The notes under the pieces were generated by a model. That model did not search any database. It had not been told where the DNA came from and saw only the letters and a program-made list of their open reading frames with translations. A stretch of DNA of 64,000 nucleotides from Nannochloropsis salina CCMP1776 (lineage: Eukaryota; Sar; Eustigmatophyceae; Eustigmatales; Monodopsidaceae): contig SDOX01000121.1 of assembly GCA_004565275.1 (NCBI GenBank), forward strand, positions 525,800 through 589,799, read 5' to 3'. This document shows positions 9,560 to 19,109 of the stretch, piece by piece. Within the stretch, counting starts at the first letter, position 1. Each line of letters begins with the position of its first letter. Position numbers and translations under genes: made by a program.

Positions 9560-10693
9560 ATGCCTCAGCGGAATTTCAAAGGGTACGGTCAATCTTCTCC
9601 TGATCCTCAATGGCCAGGAAATGCCAAGCTGGCGGTGCAGTTTGTGATTAATTATGAAGAAGGGGGGGAGAAGTGCATCTTGGACGGAGACGGCCAGTCA
9701 GAGCACCTGCTCTCAGAAATAGTCGGGGCGGCTCCTTTGCCCGGAGTGCGGCACGTAAATATGGAATCTCTGTACGAATATGGCTCACGAGCTGGCTTTT
9801 GGCGTCTATACCGCCTTTTTACAAAAAAAAAAGTGCCCGTTACTGTGTATGCCGTAGCTCTTGCACTTGCCAAGAATCCAGAGGCCGGCAAGGCAATGAT
9901 TGATGCCGGATGGGAAGGTACGTGTATTTCTGGGAGGGAAACATGAAGGCTGACGTTGATGAAATATCCGTAATCACTTCAAAAACCATGATGGTAGTTG
10001 CCAGTCATGGATATAGGTGGATAGACTACCAGTACGTGGGCGAGACCGTTGAGAGGGAGCATATACAAAAAGCCGTGGCAATAACCACAGACGTCTGTGG
10101 GACTCGACCAGTCGGCATCTACCAAGGCAAGCCCAATGTCAACACGCGCCGTCTTATTGTGGAAGAGGGCGGCTTCCTTTACGATTCAGACTGCTACAGT
10201 GACGACCTGCCATTCTGGAATACGGATTACGGGCGGCCGCATCTCGTGATTCCGTACACACTGGACGTCAACGATATGCGTTTCGCCACGCCCCAGGGAT
10301 TTAATTGTGGAGACCAGTTTTTCACGTATCTCAAGGTAACTTTAGTTGATAGAGTCAATTATTGAAAATCCTTAGGCTCGAATCACAAGAGTGTTTAACT
10401 TTTGGAAAAGATTGATTGTCTAACGATTCTCTACGGACGTTTCTTCGTAAAAAATTCCCGATTAGGACACGTTTGACTACTTACGACAAGAGGGTCTGAA
10501 CGGAGATCCCAAAATGATGTCTGTTGGATTGCATTGCCGTATTGTGGGTCACCCCGGGCGGACCGCAGCTTTGGCACGCTTTTTAGACTACGCTAAAAGC
10601 TTCGACGATGTGTGGATTTGTCGCCGCATTGACATCGCAAATCACTGGCATGTTAATCATCCACCTTCCACGGGTATGAAGTCTAAATATTAA
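9560..10693 (+). CDS. PuuE-type allantoinase / polysaccharide-deacetylase-family hydrolase
   Basis: It is expected to hydrolyse allantoin to allantoate in purine catabolism. Three exons (9560-9917, 9998-10335, 10466-10693) splice in phase to 307 aa, the normal family length. The start is MPQRNFKGYGQSSPDPQWPG, followed by the NYEEGGE segment, the RHVNMESLYEYGSRAGFWR block, VASHGYRWIDY at the first junction, EEGGFLYDSDCYSDDLPFW, IPYTLDVNDMRFATPQGF and a C-terminal SVGLHCRIVGHPGR ending in VWICRRIDIANHW. These are hallmarks of the metal-independent NodB-fold allantoinase first described in bacteria, not of the dinuclear-metal allantoinase of plants. The introns show it is a resident nuclear gene. 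No targeting peptide is apparent. Confidence 0.93.
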
Positions 10694-11184
10694 ACATGTT
10701 GTTCTGACGTCAGATGTCTTGCGCCGCCGAATGGCTCCGGACGTTATGCATTGACTGACCATTGCTGTGAATTTTCGATTCTTTTTGTGCTTTTGGTATT
10801 TTTTTTTTGGGGCACCAAGAATTTCAACGGGTACAACAACAACAAATTAAACTTTCCTTTCCTCCGTCGACAAAACGGAAAACGAATTCGAGTCCGACTT
10901 TGCATGGGTAGAGTCCAGATTGTAAGGGCCTTAGCGCTGGTCTATCGCGCCTTATAATGTAATTCAAGCCAATAACTACATTTGTTGCTCTCAAGTCAAG
11001 TTGAGCTGGTCCTCCCGACGGCTCTCAGAGGTGGCAGCAGTCTCGGTAGCGGAAAGACATCCGCTCGGGACAGCCCTCCCGGACTAACCTCCTCCCCCTT
11101 CTTCGAGCAAGGGATATTTCATACTTATCAAAGCACAGCACCCATCACAGGAAAACCAGTATATTTTAAAAATTATATCAGGAC
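10694..11184. other. Spacer between allantoinase and METTL18
   Basis: About 490 bp, AT-richer than the flanking genes, with a poly-T run near 10800. No ORF or RNA gene is supported. The two genes point the same way, so this holds one 3' UTR and one promoter. Confidence 0.4.
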
Positions 11185-12048
11185 ATGTCATTTACATTCG
11201 GCTTCGACTTACCTTCGAACCCAGTAACGACATCAAACACTGTGGCCCAACTCGGAGCGTCTCCGTCCTCTCATACGACCTGGGGACATGCCACTTCAAC
11301 ACCACGCGTAATCCACCTCGATGAGTTGACCGCAGCTCCTGCATTTTGCTCGATAAGTGTACTTACTCGCACATATGACGATCCTAATGGACATTATCGT
11401 GTGGTTAAAAATGTGGAGGGGGTGATTGCCGACTTGCCAGAGGGAAGTGATCTCGTACCTGGCGTGTATGAGGGAGGCTTGAAGATCTGGGAGTCCAGCA
11501 AGGATTTAGTCTGTTACCTCCAGAACCAAAGAATAATTCGACCTCTTTATCGTGTGCTGGAGCTGGGATGCGGCCACGGGCTTCCAGGTATTCACGCTTT
11601 ACAACAAGGGGCTGATAGTGTGGTTTTCTCCGATTTGAATGAGGAGGTCCTCCGGGAGGTTACACGACCTAACATATTTCTGAATGTAGCTAATAGAGCG
11701 CTATCCTCTGCAAGGATTAGCTTGATCTGTGGTGACTGGGAGGCATTGCCCCAAGTTCTTGGTGTAGACAAGCCGGTAGACTTTAACGTCATTGTTAGCG
11801 CAGAGACTTTTTACACGCCTGCTGTTACAAACAAACTTTTGCGTTGCATTCATCGCTACTTAGCCAAAACACCGGAGGCATTGGCATTGGTGGCTGGTAA
11901 GCGGTACTACTTTGGCACAGGCGGATCTGTGGCCAATTTTATGTCGCAAGCCAGTGCTCTTGGCATGCGGAGTCGTGTGGTGGCCTCGTCTGAAGACGGG
12001 AGAAGCAACATCCGAGATATCGTGGAGATAAGATGGAAGGACTTGTAA
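11185..12048 (+). CDS. METTL18: METTL18/HPM1-type protein-histidine N-methyltransferase
   Basis: Family members methylate a histidine of ribosomal protein L3 (uL3) using SAM. A single exon of 287 aa starts at an ATG. The diagnostic block DLVPGVYEGGLKIWESSKDL is at about 92-112, then SAM motif I VLELGCGHGLPGI, the acidic motif II VVFSDLNEEVLREVTRPN, a GDWEAL loop and VIVSAETFYTP (motif IV region). The C-terminal half matches the KRYYFGTGGSV...F block of the family. Length is normal for HPM1. A minority possibility is another class I methyltransferase, but the YEGG..IWE signature is specific. Confidence 0.92.
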   Translation: MSFTFGFDLPSNPVTTSNTVAQLGASPSSHTTWGHATSTPRVIHLDELTAAPAFCSISVLTRTYDDPNGHYRVVKNVEGVIADLPEGSDLVPGVYEGGLKIWESSKDLVCYLQNQRIIRPLYRVLELGCGHGLPGIHALQQGADSVVFSDLNEEVLREVTRPNIFLNVANRALSSARISLICGDWEALPQVLGVDKPVDFNVIVSAETFYTPAVTNKLLRCIHRYLAKTPEALALVAGKRYYFGTGGSVANFMSQASALGMRSRVVASSEDGRSNIRDIVEIRWKDL

Positions 12049-12164
12049 GGGGGGGAAAAAAATAATCATTGTAGCACATGCCCTTCCTACTATTTGCCCA
12101 CACAAGGGCGGCACTGGGCATCTTTATCGTTCATGTTATTTGTCAAATTTTACTTTGACGATCC

Positions 12165-13760
12165 TCACAGAACCAAGGCCCACAGCAGAAAGGCGGCGGC
12201 GGCGATCTGACCTTTGCGTTCTAAAATCGGTTCGTAGTAGTCGGAAAAATCATCGACTTTGTCGACCAGCGGGCGGAGGCGCTGCTTCCAGCGTTTGGCC
12301 CGTAGCTTGACCAGGTATTGATCGTACGCAAGCCGCTCGATTGGACTAGAGAGGCTCTCGTACGCCTCCTGCACCAGATGGAACGCCTCTTGTGCACCAA
12401 GGTGACTAGTTTTGTCCGGATGAATAAGAAGAACCAACCTCCGAAAGCTGTCCTTCACGGCCTGCGCCTGCGCGCGTCGAGAGATACCTAGTACCACGTA
12501 CCAATTCGGTTCTTCTTTCTCCCCTTCCTGCAGGATACGCTGAATTTCTTTGCTTGTACGGTCTTTTGCTAGTACATTCTTCATCCCTGCACTTCCAGCT
12601 CCCTCTCCGTTCTCCCAGTCCTCATCGCCACCCTCTACCTCCAACAGGGCAGCGCCAACGGGACCACCATGGCCACCGTAGAGGAGGGCGTCTGTCTCCA
12701 GAACCAGTTTGGCAGCCAGATGAGCGCGCGCGGTGCCATTCTCTTCTCCAGTACGATCGACTGTACCCCCTTGGTGCTGTGAATTCATCTCCTCGAAGGA
12801 CGCTTTGCCGCGCACGCTACCGAACGCGGCGCTCATCATCTCGGCTTGAGCTTCGTCACTGGTGGGGGGCACGCGGCCTCGCTGCGCATGGAAGGAGGAG
12901 AATCGAGACGTCGTGCCTCTATTACTTGTCCCTTGGCCAAGCCCGAGCAAGTGCCCGCGCGGCCTTTGCGAGGTGCGTCCCGCCAGGGCGGACACTCCAT
13001 CACGGTGCCCGCTCCCGCCATCAATGCCTGGGTCAGCCGCGGAGCTGACGCTACGGCTTCTCGCCATCGGCTCCGCCCACTGTTGTTCCGTAGATGCCTC
13101 GAAGAGATTGTTATCGCGTGCTTGTCTTCGAGTCCGTACTTTCTCCTCTGCTTCTTGCCGCACGGCCTCCCGCTCTGCTGCATGTGCTCGTGCCTCGTCG
13201 AACGCCGCTTCCTCGGCTAGGCGCCGTTCTTCCTCAGCCTGGGCTTCAATTAATCCCCTTATCTCTGCCATGGAGTCCTCTTCTGCAGCATTATACATAA
13301 CGCTGCCGATTTTCTCCTCCTCCTCCTCCTCGTCCTCGCTTCTTATGATCCCCTCAATATCTCGCTGCTCGTACCCCAAGACGCCATCCCCAGTGGCTTT
13401 CTCGAGCCCACTTGACAATTCATTGACAAATTTATTTGATCCTTTGTCATTGTCAGACGTCGAATTCTGATAGTCTCCCTGCCGCATAAGGCTGATCTCA
13501 CCCCCAGTATAGTGCTCGGGCCTCACATCTATTCGAGCACCATGCTCAGAGTTTTTCCGACTATCCCGCGAGTATGGTGGCCCTGCATCATATGTGTATG
13601 TGGTAGTATCTACATTTTCAGATGCTGGTGTTGATTGGGGAGCTGCCTCTCCGGTGTTTGCTAAACTAATTGCAAATTGGGATAATATACATGCAAGGCA
13701 GACGACAGCCCAGCCTCGCCGCGAGTGTCTTATTCTTAAGTCGCCATCGATTGCACCCAT
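12165..13760 (-). CDS. Secretory-pathway J-domain (DnaJ-like) protein
   Basis: A single exon encodes 531 aa from an ATG at 13760; the frame is open 11 codons further upstream but only from a GTG. Residues 15-35 form a signal peptide or anchor (GWAVVCLACILSQFAISLA). A long charged, disordered region with an acidic run (EDEEEEEEK) and an E/R/A-rich coiled coil (residues about 165-215) follows. The J domain is near residues 415-480: NWYVVLGISRRAQAQAVKDS, then LIHPDK with the HPD tripeptide that activates Hsp70, and AYESLSSPIERLAYDQY. The last residues are hydrophobic (AAAAFLLWALVL), suggesting a membrane-anchored tail. An ER Hsp70 co-chaperone role is inferred. The partner is not identifiable. 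Confidence 0.85.
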   Translation of the reverse strand: MGAIDGDLRIRHSRRGWAVVCLACILSQFAISLANTGEAAPQSTPASENVDTTTYTYDAGPPYSRDSRKNSEHGARIDVRPEHYTGGEISLMRQGDYQNSTSDNDKGSNKFVNELSSGLEKATGDGVLGYEQRDIEGIIRSEDEEEEEEKIGSVMYNAAEEDSMAEIRGLIEAQAEEERRLAEEAAFDEARAHAAEREAVRQEAEEKVRTRRQARDNNLFEASTEQQWAEPMARSRSVSSAADPGIDGGSGHRDGVSALAGRTSQRPRGHLLGLGQGTSNRGTTSRFSSFHAQRGRVPPTSDEAQAEMMSAAFGSVRGKASFEEMNSQHQGGTVDRTGEENGTARAHLAAKLVLETDALLYGGHGGPVGAALLEVEGGDEDWENGEGAGSAGMKNVLAKDRTSKEIQRILQEGEKEEPNWYVVLGISRRAQAQAVKDSFRRLVLLIHPDKTSHLGAQEAFHLVQEAYESLSSPIERLAYDQYLVKLRAKRWKQRLRPLVDKVDDFSDYYEPILERKGQIAAAAFLLWALVL

Positions 13761-13921
13761 CAAAAACGTTTCTTGAGTACCGGAAATGGCCACTTTTTAA
13801 AACGCTACCAGAGGTAGTCTTAGAGCCTGTTGCGTCGTGTTAGGAAGGCACGTTATAAGGTTCTTGCCCAGATGAAGATGAGTGTCCCTATCACCAGCGG
13901 CTCGGCTCCAGCGCCCTCCCA

Positions 13922-13945
13922 GCTTTCGCGCCAAAACTATTCAGC
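13922..13945 (+). promoter_or_regulatory. E2F-like direct repeat, copy 1
   Basis: The sequence GCTTTCGCGCCAAAACTATT followed by CAGC is identical to copy 2 at 14124. TTTCGCGC matches the E2F/DP consensus TTTSSCGC. Function is inferred. Confidence 0.5.
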
Positions 13946-14123
13946 TAAGTTAGCTGAGCAAATCAATCAATCAATGGTGAGATTTCATTCATGGATGACG
14001 CTTCATCCAGATGGGATGACCGGAAAAAATATGCGGGCCTCCGATTTGTGATCGGAAATTGCTTCTTTGAAGCTCGAAAATGCGCTTTTGCCTAGGGCTA
14101 GTAGCTCATGTAACCCCTTCCTT

Positions 14124-14147
14124 GCTTTCGCGCCAAAACTATTCAGC
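14124..14147 (+). promoter_or_regulatory. E2F-like direct repeat, copy 2
   Basis: A perfect second copy of the 24-bp element, 202 bp after the first. The match extends well past the E2F core, which suggests duplication of a larger promoter element and not just a recurrent octamer. Confidence 0.5.
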
Positions 14148-14939
14148 CCCCCTGTCCTCCACTTTGCTCACCGCAATTTGCCATTTCAGGAAGAGCACCG
14201 CGTGGCCAACGTTGCTTTCTCACAAGTGCGTACTTGCAACTTAGTGAATTCGTTTGGATGCGTGAGGCAATCGAAGCAAACATAGTTCAATCTTGTCCAT
14301 GGATGCAGAGGTAAGAGAAGGCATAAGATGGAGAGAGTGACGTGCGTGCTTCTTCCTTTCGCGCACCCTGACAAGCCTCTCTCCTGCTACAGCGCACGTG
14401 TACCGCTTTATTGTCTGGACATGAAACAGGTTAAGTTCTTAACAGATCACGTATAGCTCACTCTTGCTTGGGCTATCATCTTTGGGTCGCAACGCCAGAC
14501 TTGATTTTTAAATTTAAGCGCCCGAGACGGTGGCGTTTCCTGAATCGTTGCAAGTTCGACTTTTTTTCCCATTTAGGTGATTCGTTTGCCTATGCGCAAA
14601 ATACACACACATGTTAATACACTGATCATTTAAAGGGCAGAGATAGATTGTAGCGCTAAGATATTTCGAGCTACGTCGGCTGTCCTTTAGCTGCCGGAAG
14701 CCGAGTCGCATAATTTAGTCGCTCGCCTACTGACAATGCTCCTTTTTTCCTCGATGTGTTATGTGTTTTTCGTAGGCACTTTCCTCGCAAGGCTTTCGTG
14801 AAATCGCTTAATCGATAAGTATTCGGCCGGGCAGTTTTCGAGCTCGGTAGACGAACCGTGCAAGTGTCCTAGGAGATGCCGTAAACATCGGGGAACTCTT
14901 ATCGTGTCCGTGTCGTGTGTTAGTGGGGGAAAAACGGGT

Positions 14940-16322
14940 ATGTCTTCGTCCAAGCTTTTTCCTGGTGAGGGAAAGGCGGTAGGCAGAGGTGACACAGCGA
15001 GCGAGCCCTTAACAAGGCGAGATTCAAGCGCGGGGGGCTCTGGAAGTCGCGACCACACGCCCGTTGTCGCCCGTTACGCCATCCTGTCGGCTCGGACAGA
15101 CTCTCTTGGCGACATGGGTGGACGAGCTGAAGGCGCGCCCGAGATCACGATCCAGCATGCGAGGGTAGTGGAGGGCCGGGGCGTCACGTCCTCGGTGCCT
15201 GCGAGCGTTTCGGCGGTGCAGGAGAGTTTGACGACCGGGGAGGCGAGGACCTCGACGCCGGCGCGTTTGTCACGCGTGCTGACACCGCATAAAGGCCAAA
15301 GCCGGCCCCACTCTCAGGGCCTTGCAGGGAGAAGTGCAGCCACTGCCTTGGGCGATCGTGATGCCCGAGGGGAACAGGAAGAGATCGCGGTCCTGCTTCA
15401 ACGACGAATTGAGCGGCGTTCGCGTAGAAAGCTACGTAGGTGGGCTAATGACCGTCTCTTCGACGTGAACGCCGTGCTGGGCCCACATGGGGATGAAAAA
15501 GAGGCGGTGGCCGAGGGCGAGTACGGACCGCTGTGGGAGGAAAGGCTTCCGTCCAAGTTCTCGGCGCTGATGGCACAGGAGGATACTGAGGCTCGTGATC
15601 GGTATCTGGCAGGCTATGGGACACGAACGTGTGGGTGGGGTGGAGGAAGGAATAGGGGAAGCCTCCGTCATATGAGTCGGGGACAAGCGTCCGCGTTGAG
15701 GGAGGCGGAGACTCGCTTTCTTCGACTGGAGAAGCGGCTGCGAGGGATTTTGACGCAGCTGGTGGGTTCTAATGCGCACATGGCAAGCTTTTTAGAAGAC
15801 ATTGAGGGTCTTCTCACTTCTATGTTGTCAAGAAAATCCTTGTTGTGTGAGGGCGACGGAAGCGCGGGTGGGAAGGAAGAGAATGGCACTTCGGAGGGAG
15901 GAGGGAGCTCTCGGTGCTGTGAGGCCTTGACTCGGTCACTCGCCTTGCCCTTGTACATGAGGCAGGGGGAACAGGCCGCTCTGGTGCTGCCTTTGAAGGA
16001 CTCGGCCTTCCTCCGCTTGCTGGTGCACGGCTGTTGCCTATACTACGGCTTGCGCTCACACAGCGAAGACCTCCCACAAGTCTGGGGCCCTGACGCGGAG
16101 AGGGTACGTGCCGTGGTAGTTGTCAAGCCAGCGGACGTGGCAACCGCTGCCTGGTCCCCGTCGTGGATCGGTCTGTGTGCCTTCATCAAACAGAGTCGCC
16201 TGCAGCAGCACCTGCAATGTAAGCACCGTGGCAGCGGGCGATGCCTGAAACAGACCACACAGGAGGATGGCCCCATCACGCAAGTTTCGACGACGTCACT
16301 CGTGAAGACGGCAATAAGTTAG
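14940..16322 (+). CDS. R3H-domain protein with R3H-associated N-terminal domain
   Basis: A single exon; the first ATG (14940) gives 460 aa, while the open frame extends to a GTG at 14904. Residues 1-150 are Ser/Gly/Arg-rich and disordered. A segment rich in Arg (RRSRRKLRRWANDRLFD, about 160-176) matches the R3H-associated N-terminal domain, continuing through LPSKFSALMAQED and the helical RFLRLEKRLRGILTQLV. The C-terminal part carries an R3H-like core, LKDSAFLRLLVHGCCLYYGL, expected to bind single-stranded nucleic acid. The architecture resembles animal R3HDM4-type proteins of unknown function. The promoter side carries the E2F-like sites. The domain call is moderately strong; the biological role is unknown. 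Confidence 0.75.
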   Translation: MSSSKLFPGEGKAVGRGDTASEPLTRRDSSAGGSGSRDHTPVVARYAILSARTDSLGDMGGRAEGAPEITIQHARVVEGRGVTSSVPASVSAVQESLTTGEARTSTPARLSRVLTPHKGQSRPHSQGLAGRSAATALGDRDARGEQEEIAVLLQRRIERRSRRKLRRWANDRLFDVNAVLGPHGDEKEAVAEGEYGPLWEERLPSKFSALMAQEDTEARDRYLAGYGTRTCGWGGGRNRGSLRHMSRGQASALREAETRFLRLEKRLRGILTQLVGSNAHMASFLEDIEGLLTSMLSRKSLLCEGDGSAGGKEENGTSEGGGSSRCCEALTRSLALPLYMRQGEQAALVLPLKDSAFLRLLVHGCCLYYGLRSHSEDLPQVWGPDAERVRAVVVVKPADVATAAWSPSWIGLCAFIKQSRLQQHLQCKHRGSGRCLKQTTQEDGPITQVSTTSLVKTAIS

Positions 16323-16833
16323 CGACAGGTGTCTTTGAAAACTCGCTTTTTCTCAATTTGGTAGAGTTTCACCGATCTCAACGCTTGCAAACATCTGGTA
16401 ATTGTAGGCGGACATGAACCTCATGGGATGGAAGGACGTGATGAAAGAGCAAAATGTCGAACAGCAAGTATTGTATCAGCTGAGAGTATGCCAAGGGCGG
16501 GTTGAATGTACAGGAAAGTGAAAAGGGCCTCATGCTCAAGCGCAGAGCGGGTGAGATATGCAGATGGAAAGTAGTCAAAGAAAAAAGAAACCGATGTGAA
16601 GAAATAGTGCTCAATCTTATGGTCAAATGTATACTCTCCTACTTTTAAAACCCTCGCTTCATCTGCCTCCTCGATCTATCAAGCCAGCTGACCAGTCGAA
16701 AGCAAGTCCAGCTCACGAATTTGACGTCGTTCGGTACCCCTTGTGATCTGAGCAACTCTCTGTCGGAGTAGAGATATGCTGACGCATTGTCATGCTGACG
16801 TGAGAAGCCAAGGCTTGAGGGCGAAAGGAGGAC
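16323..16833. other. Spacer between R3H gene and lipase gene
   Basis: About 510 bp with no supported gene or motif. Short ORFs on the minus strand look like noise. Confidence 0.4.
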
Positions 16834-18714
16834 ATGGGAGGAGGCGTGAGACGAGGTCGCCGTCGTCAAGTTCTTCGAAATGGCAGAGGGGGTTATTCCT
16901 GGGGAGGTGTGCGCTTCTCTCTCATTTGTTGCCGTCGAACCTCTTCTTGCCTCATTTGCCTATACGATCGATTCTTAAAAGTACACCTCAGACCAAATCT
17001 AAGCTTTCTGGTGCGAGCGGTCATTGTTTTGGCCAGTAGAAGTCTCGACAGGATGATGAAACGGCTTTTGAAGAAGCAGCCTAGCAGAGACGAAGAGACG
17101 AACGAGCGCGTCCCCGGGGCCGCGGCCGGAGGCGCAACGAAGACAGAGCGAAAACAGGAATACATCAGGTTCGCAGACATGCAAGAACGCCTTGAAGATC
17201 TGAAAGAGCAGTGGAACGATGTGATCACACCTCGTCTAGAGACGTTTGAGGCCATACGAGACGAGATCGGTACGCTGGAGATCCCACCACCGCTACACTA
17301 CCCCCCTGAGCCGCCGTACACGGTAGACTGCTTTGATTTTACAGCGGATTCGGACGAATCGGAAGGGGGTACATCCATTCAGACGCCCCTACCAACGCAG
17401 GATGCCGCCGGGCGCTTGCCCTTACAGCAGTCGGATTCTGAATCCCAGCCCGTGCGGCCTCGAACGCGCCACTTAGAATACGCGCCAGGCACGCTGCCCA
17501 CTTCTTTTAGTTTTGCGTGTGGTGGCTGGCTGCAATTTTACATGTTTGGTGTTGCAAAGTGTCTGAAAGACCATGCCCTTCACACAGAGGCGAGGTTTTC
17601 GGGATGCTCGGCTGGCGCTTTGACAGCGCTGGGCCTGTGTGTGGAGCCTAGCTCTTTCGACAAGGCGGTGGAGTACTGCAAGGCAGTCTGTATCCCTCGC
17701 TGCAGGGGCACTCTGTTGGGCCCATTTTTGTTGCATAAGTACGTGCGGGGCTGTCTGGATTACAGCGGTTGTTTGGAAGAGCACTGGCAGCGGGCGAACG
17801 GGAGGCTGTCTGTAGCGGTCACGGGCCTCCCCGATTTTCGAGCCATCCGCATAAATGATTTCAGGTCAAAGGAGGAACTGATCTCTGCGCTTATGGCTTC
17901 CGCAGCCGCGTTTCCGCTCTCCCCGCCCGTCCGGCGGCGCAACAAATGGCTCATCGACGGGGGCCTGTCGGACTTCCAGCCCGTCCTCGAGTCCCACACC
18001 GTCACGGTCAACCCCTTTTATTTCTCGCAAGCCGACATTCGGCCATCACGATACGTCCCAGCTTGGTGGTCCCTGCTGCCGCCGTCGCACTCAGGTACGG
18101 TGGATTGGCTGTACGACCTTGGTTTCTGCGACACCCTGCGATGGATGCGCTCTGTGAACCTGGAAAGCAAGTGCGCCGCCCGCTGCCGCAAGGACCCCTC
18201 CGACCCACTTTCGTGCAGGCACCGGCCTACACGCGAGAAGCATCCCTTCGATCAGTCGAATAAGTCCTCTTTTGGCAGGTTTTTCGGGTACGGGCGGTGG
18301 CCCATCCTCTTCGACCTGATGACCATGCTGCTTGTCCAGACCGTCTGGCGCACCACTGCCTACGTGCTCATTTACACCGAGATCTCGCTCAAGTTTGTGT
18401 ACGTGGGCATCTGTGCCCTCGCCATGGAGGCATTCGCCATGCGGTGGGCGCTTCTTACGGGCGGGGTCCTCCTCGCGCCCTCCTTGGCTCATATGCTAGC
18501 TGCCTTGGCGGCCATCATCTCCATCAAACTCAGCCTTGATGGGTCTGCGGGACGGAGGCAGTGGCATGTAGCCCTGGAGCTTGCTGCATCCCTGCTCAGT
18601 GTCAGTCTTTTTCTCCGCTCTTTGCCGATCCTAGGCAACCGCATCCACCTTCGCAAGCATCACAAGCTATATCGTCAGTCTCTTATGTATCGCATCATGG
18701 TTCATATAATCTAG
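16834..18714 (+). CDS. Patatin-like (PNPLA/ATGL-type) acyl hydrolase
   Basis: It is expected to release fatty acids from neutral lipid or phospholipid. A single exon encodes up to 626 aa. An internal Met74 (ATG at 17053, MMKRLLKKQ) is an equally good start, since the first 73 residues are basic and unlike the family. The patatin domain spans about 220-400. It has the oxyanion region FACGGWLQFYMFGVAKCL, the nucleophile elbow GCSAGALTAL (GxSxG), a FRSKEELISALMASAA helix and the DGG motif of the Ser-Asp dyad (WLIDGGLSDF). TVNPFYFSQADIRP matches the ATGL block after the catalytic Asp. C-terminal hydrophobic helices (about 490-600) suggest membrane attachment. Substrate is not deducible. In an oil-forming alga a lipid-droplet lipase is plausible but unproven. 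Confidence 0.85.
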   Translation: MGGGVRRGRRRQVLRNGRGGYSWGGVRFSLICCRRTSSCLICLYDRFLKVHLRPNLSFLVRAVIVLASRSLDRMMKRLLKKQPSRDEETNERVPGAAAGGATKTERKQEYIRFADMQERLEDLKEQWNDVITPRLETFEAIRDEIGTLEIPPPLHYPPEPPYTVDCFDFTADSDESEGGTSIQTPLPTQDAAGRLPLQQSDSESQPVRPRTRHLEYAPGTLPTSFSFACGGWLQFYMFGVAKCLKDHALHTEARFSGCSAGALTALGLCVEPSSFDKAVEYCKAVCIPRCRGTLLGPFLLHKYVRGCLDYSGCLEEHWQRANGRLSVAVTGLPDFRAIRINDFRSKEELISALMASAAAFPLSPPVRRRNKWLIDGGLSDFQPVLESHTVTVNPFYFSQADIRPSRYVPAWWSLLPPSHSGTVDWLYDLGFCDTLRWMRSVNLESKCAARCRKDPSDPLSCRHRPTREKHPFDQSNKSSFGRFFGYGRWPILFDLMTMLLVQTVWRTTAYVLIYTEISLKFVYVGICALAMEAFAMRWALLTGGVLLAPSLAHMLAALAAIISIKLSLDGSAGRRQWHVALELAASLLSVSLFLRSLPILGNRIHLRKHHKLYRQSLMYRIMVHII

Positions 18715-19109
18715 AGGACAGAAGAAAGGGGGTAGACTAGGAGTTTTGCCCATTTTATTTTCTTACGAGACGCGCGTGGGTGTTATTCTATTTTTTTTAC
18801 AAATTTCAAGGAAAGAGCGCACAATGGTTGAGCCAATGTTTGTGAGGGGGCATCCTATGATCTGAAAAGCGGACTAAAAAAAGACGAAATTGGCAGCCTC
18901 ATGTTTATTTCGTATAGCAAGCAGCACTTCTATTTGTTTCCTCGAAATATTTTTCTTTGCTTAATCCTCAACATTTTTCTTGCTTGTCTGCAAGGGCTCA
19001 CGAGCACAAGACGTAGAAGTCACCTATCTGCGCTATTACGGGATCGGATATCTTTGATCAGTAACTTTGGCTAAGACAACGGTTTCCAATCAGCGTGCTC
19101 AAGCTTACT
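18715..19109. other. Convergent spacer between lipase and POLD3-like gene
   Basis: About 400 bp of 3' flanks from both sides. AT-rich; nothing else seen. Confidence 0.4.

Larger units (their letters stand above)
13761..14939. promoter_or_regulatory. 1.2-kb divergent intergenic region with E2F-type repeat sites
   Basis: It lies between the J-domain gene (-) and the R3H gene (+), with no supported ORF. It contains a 24-bp direct repeat at 13922-13945 and 14124-14147 whose core TTTCGCGCCAAA is a canonical E2F/DP site, plus a third TTTCGCGC near 14356. Three such octamers in under 450 bp suggest cell-cycle control of one or both flanking genes. TCAA repeats (about 13961-13975) precede the second copy. 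Confidence 0.5.
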
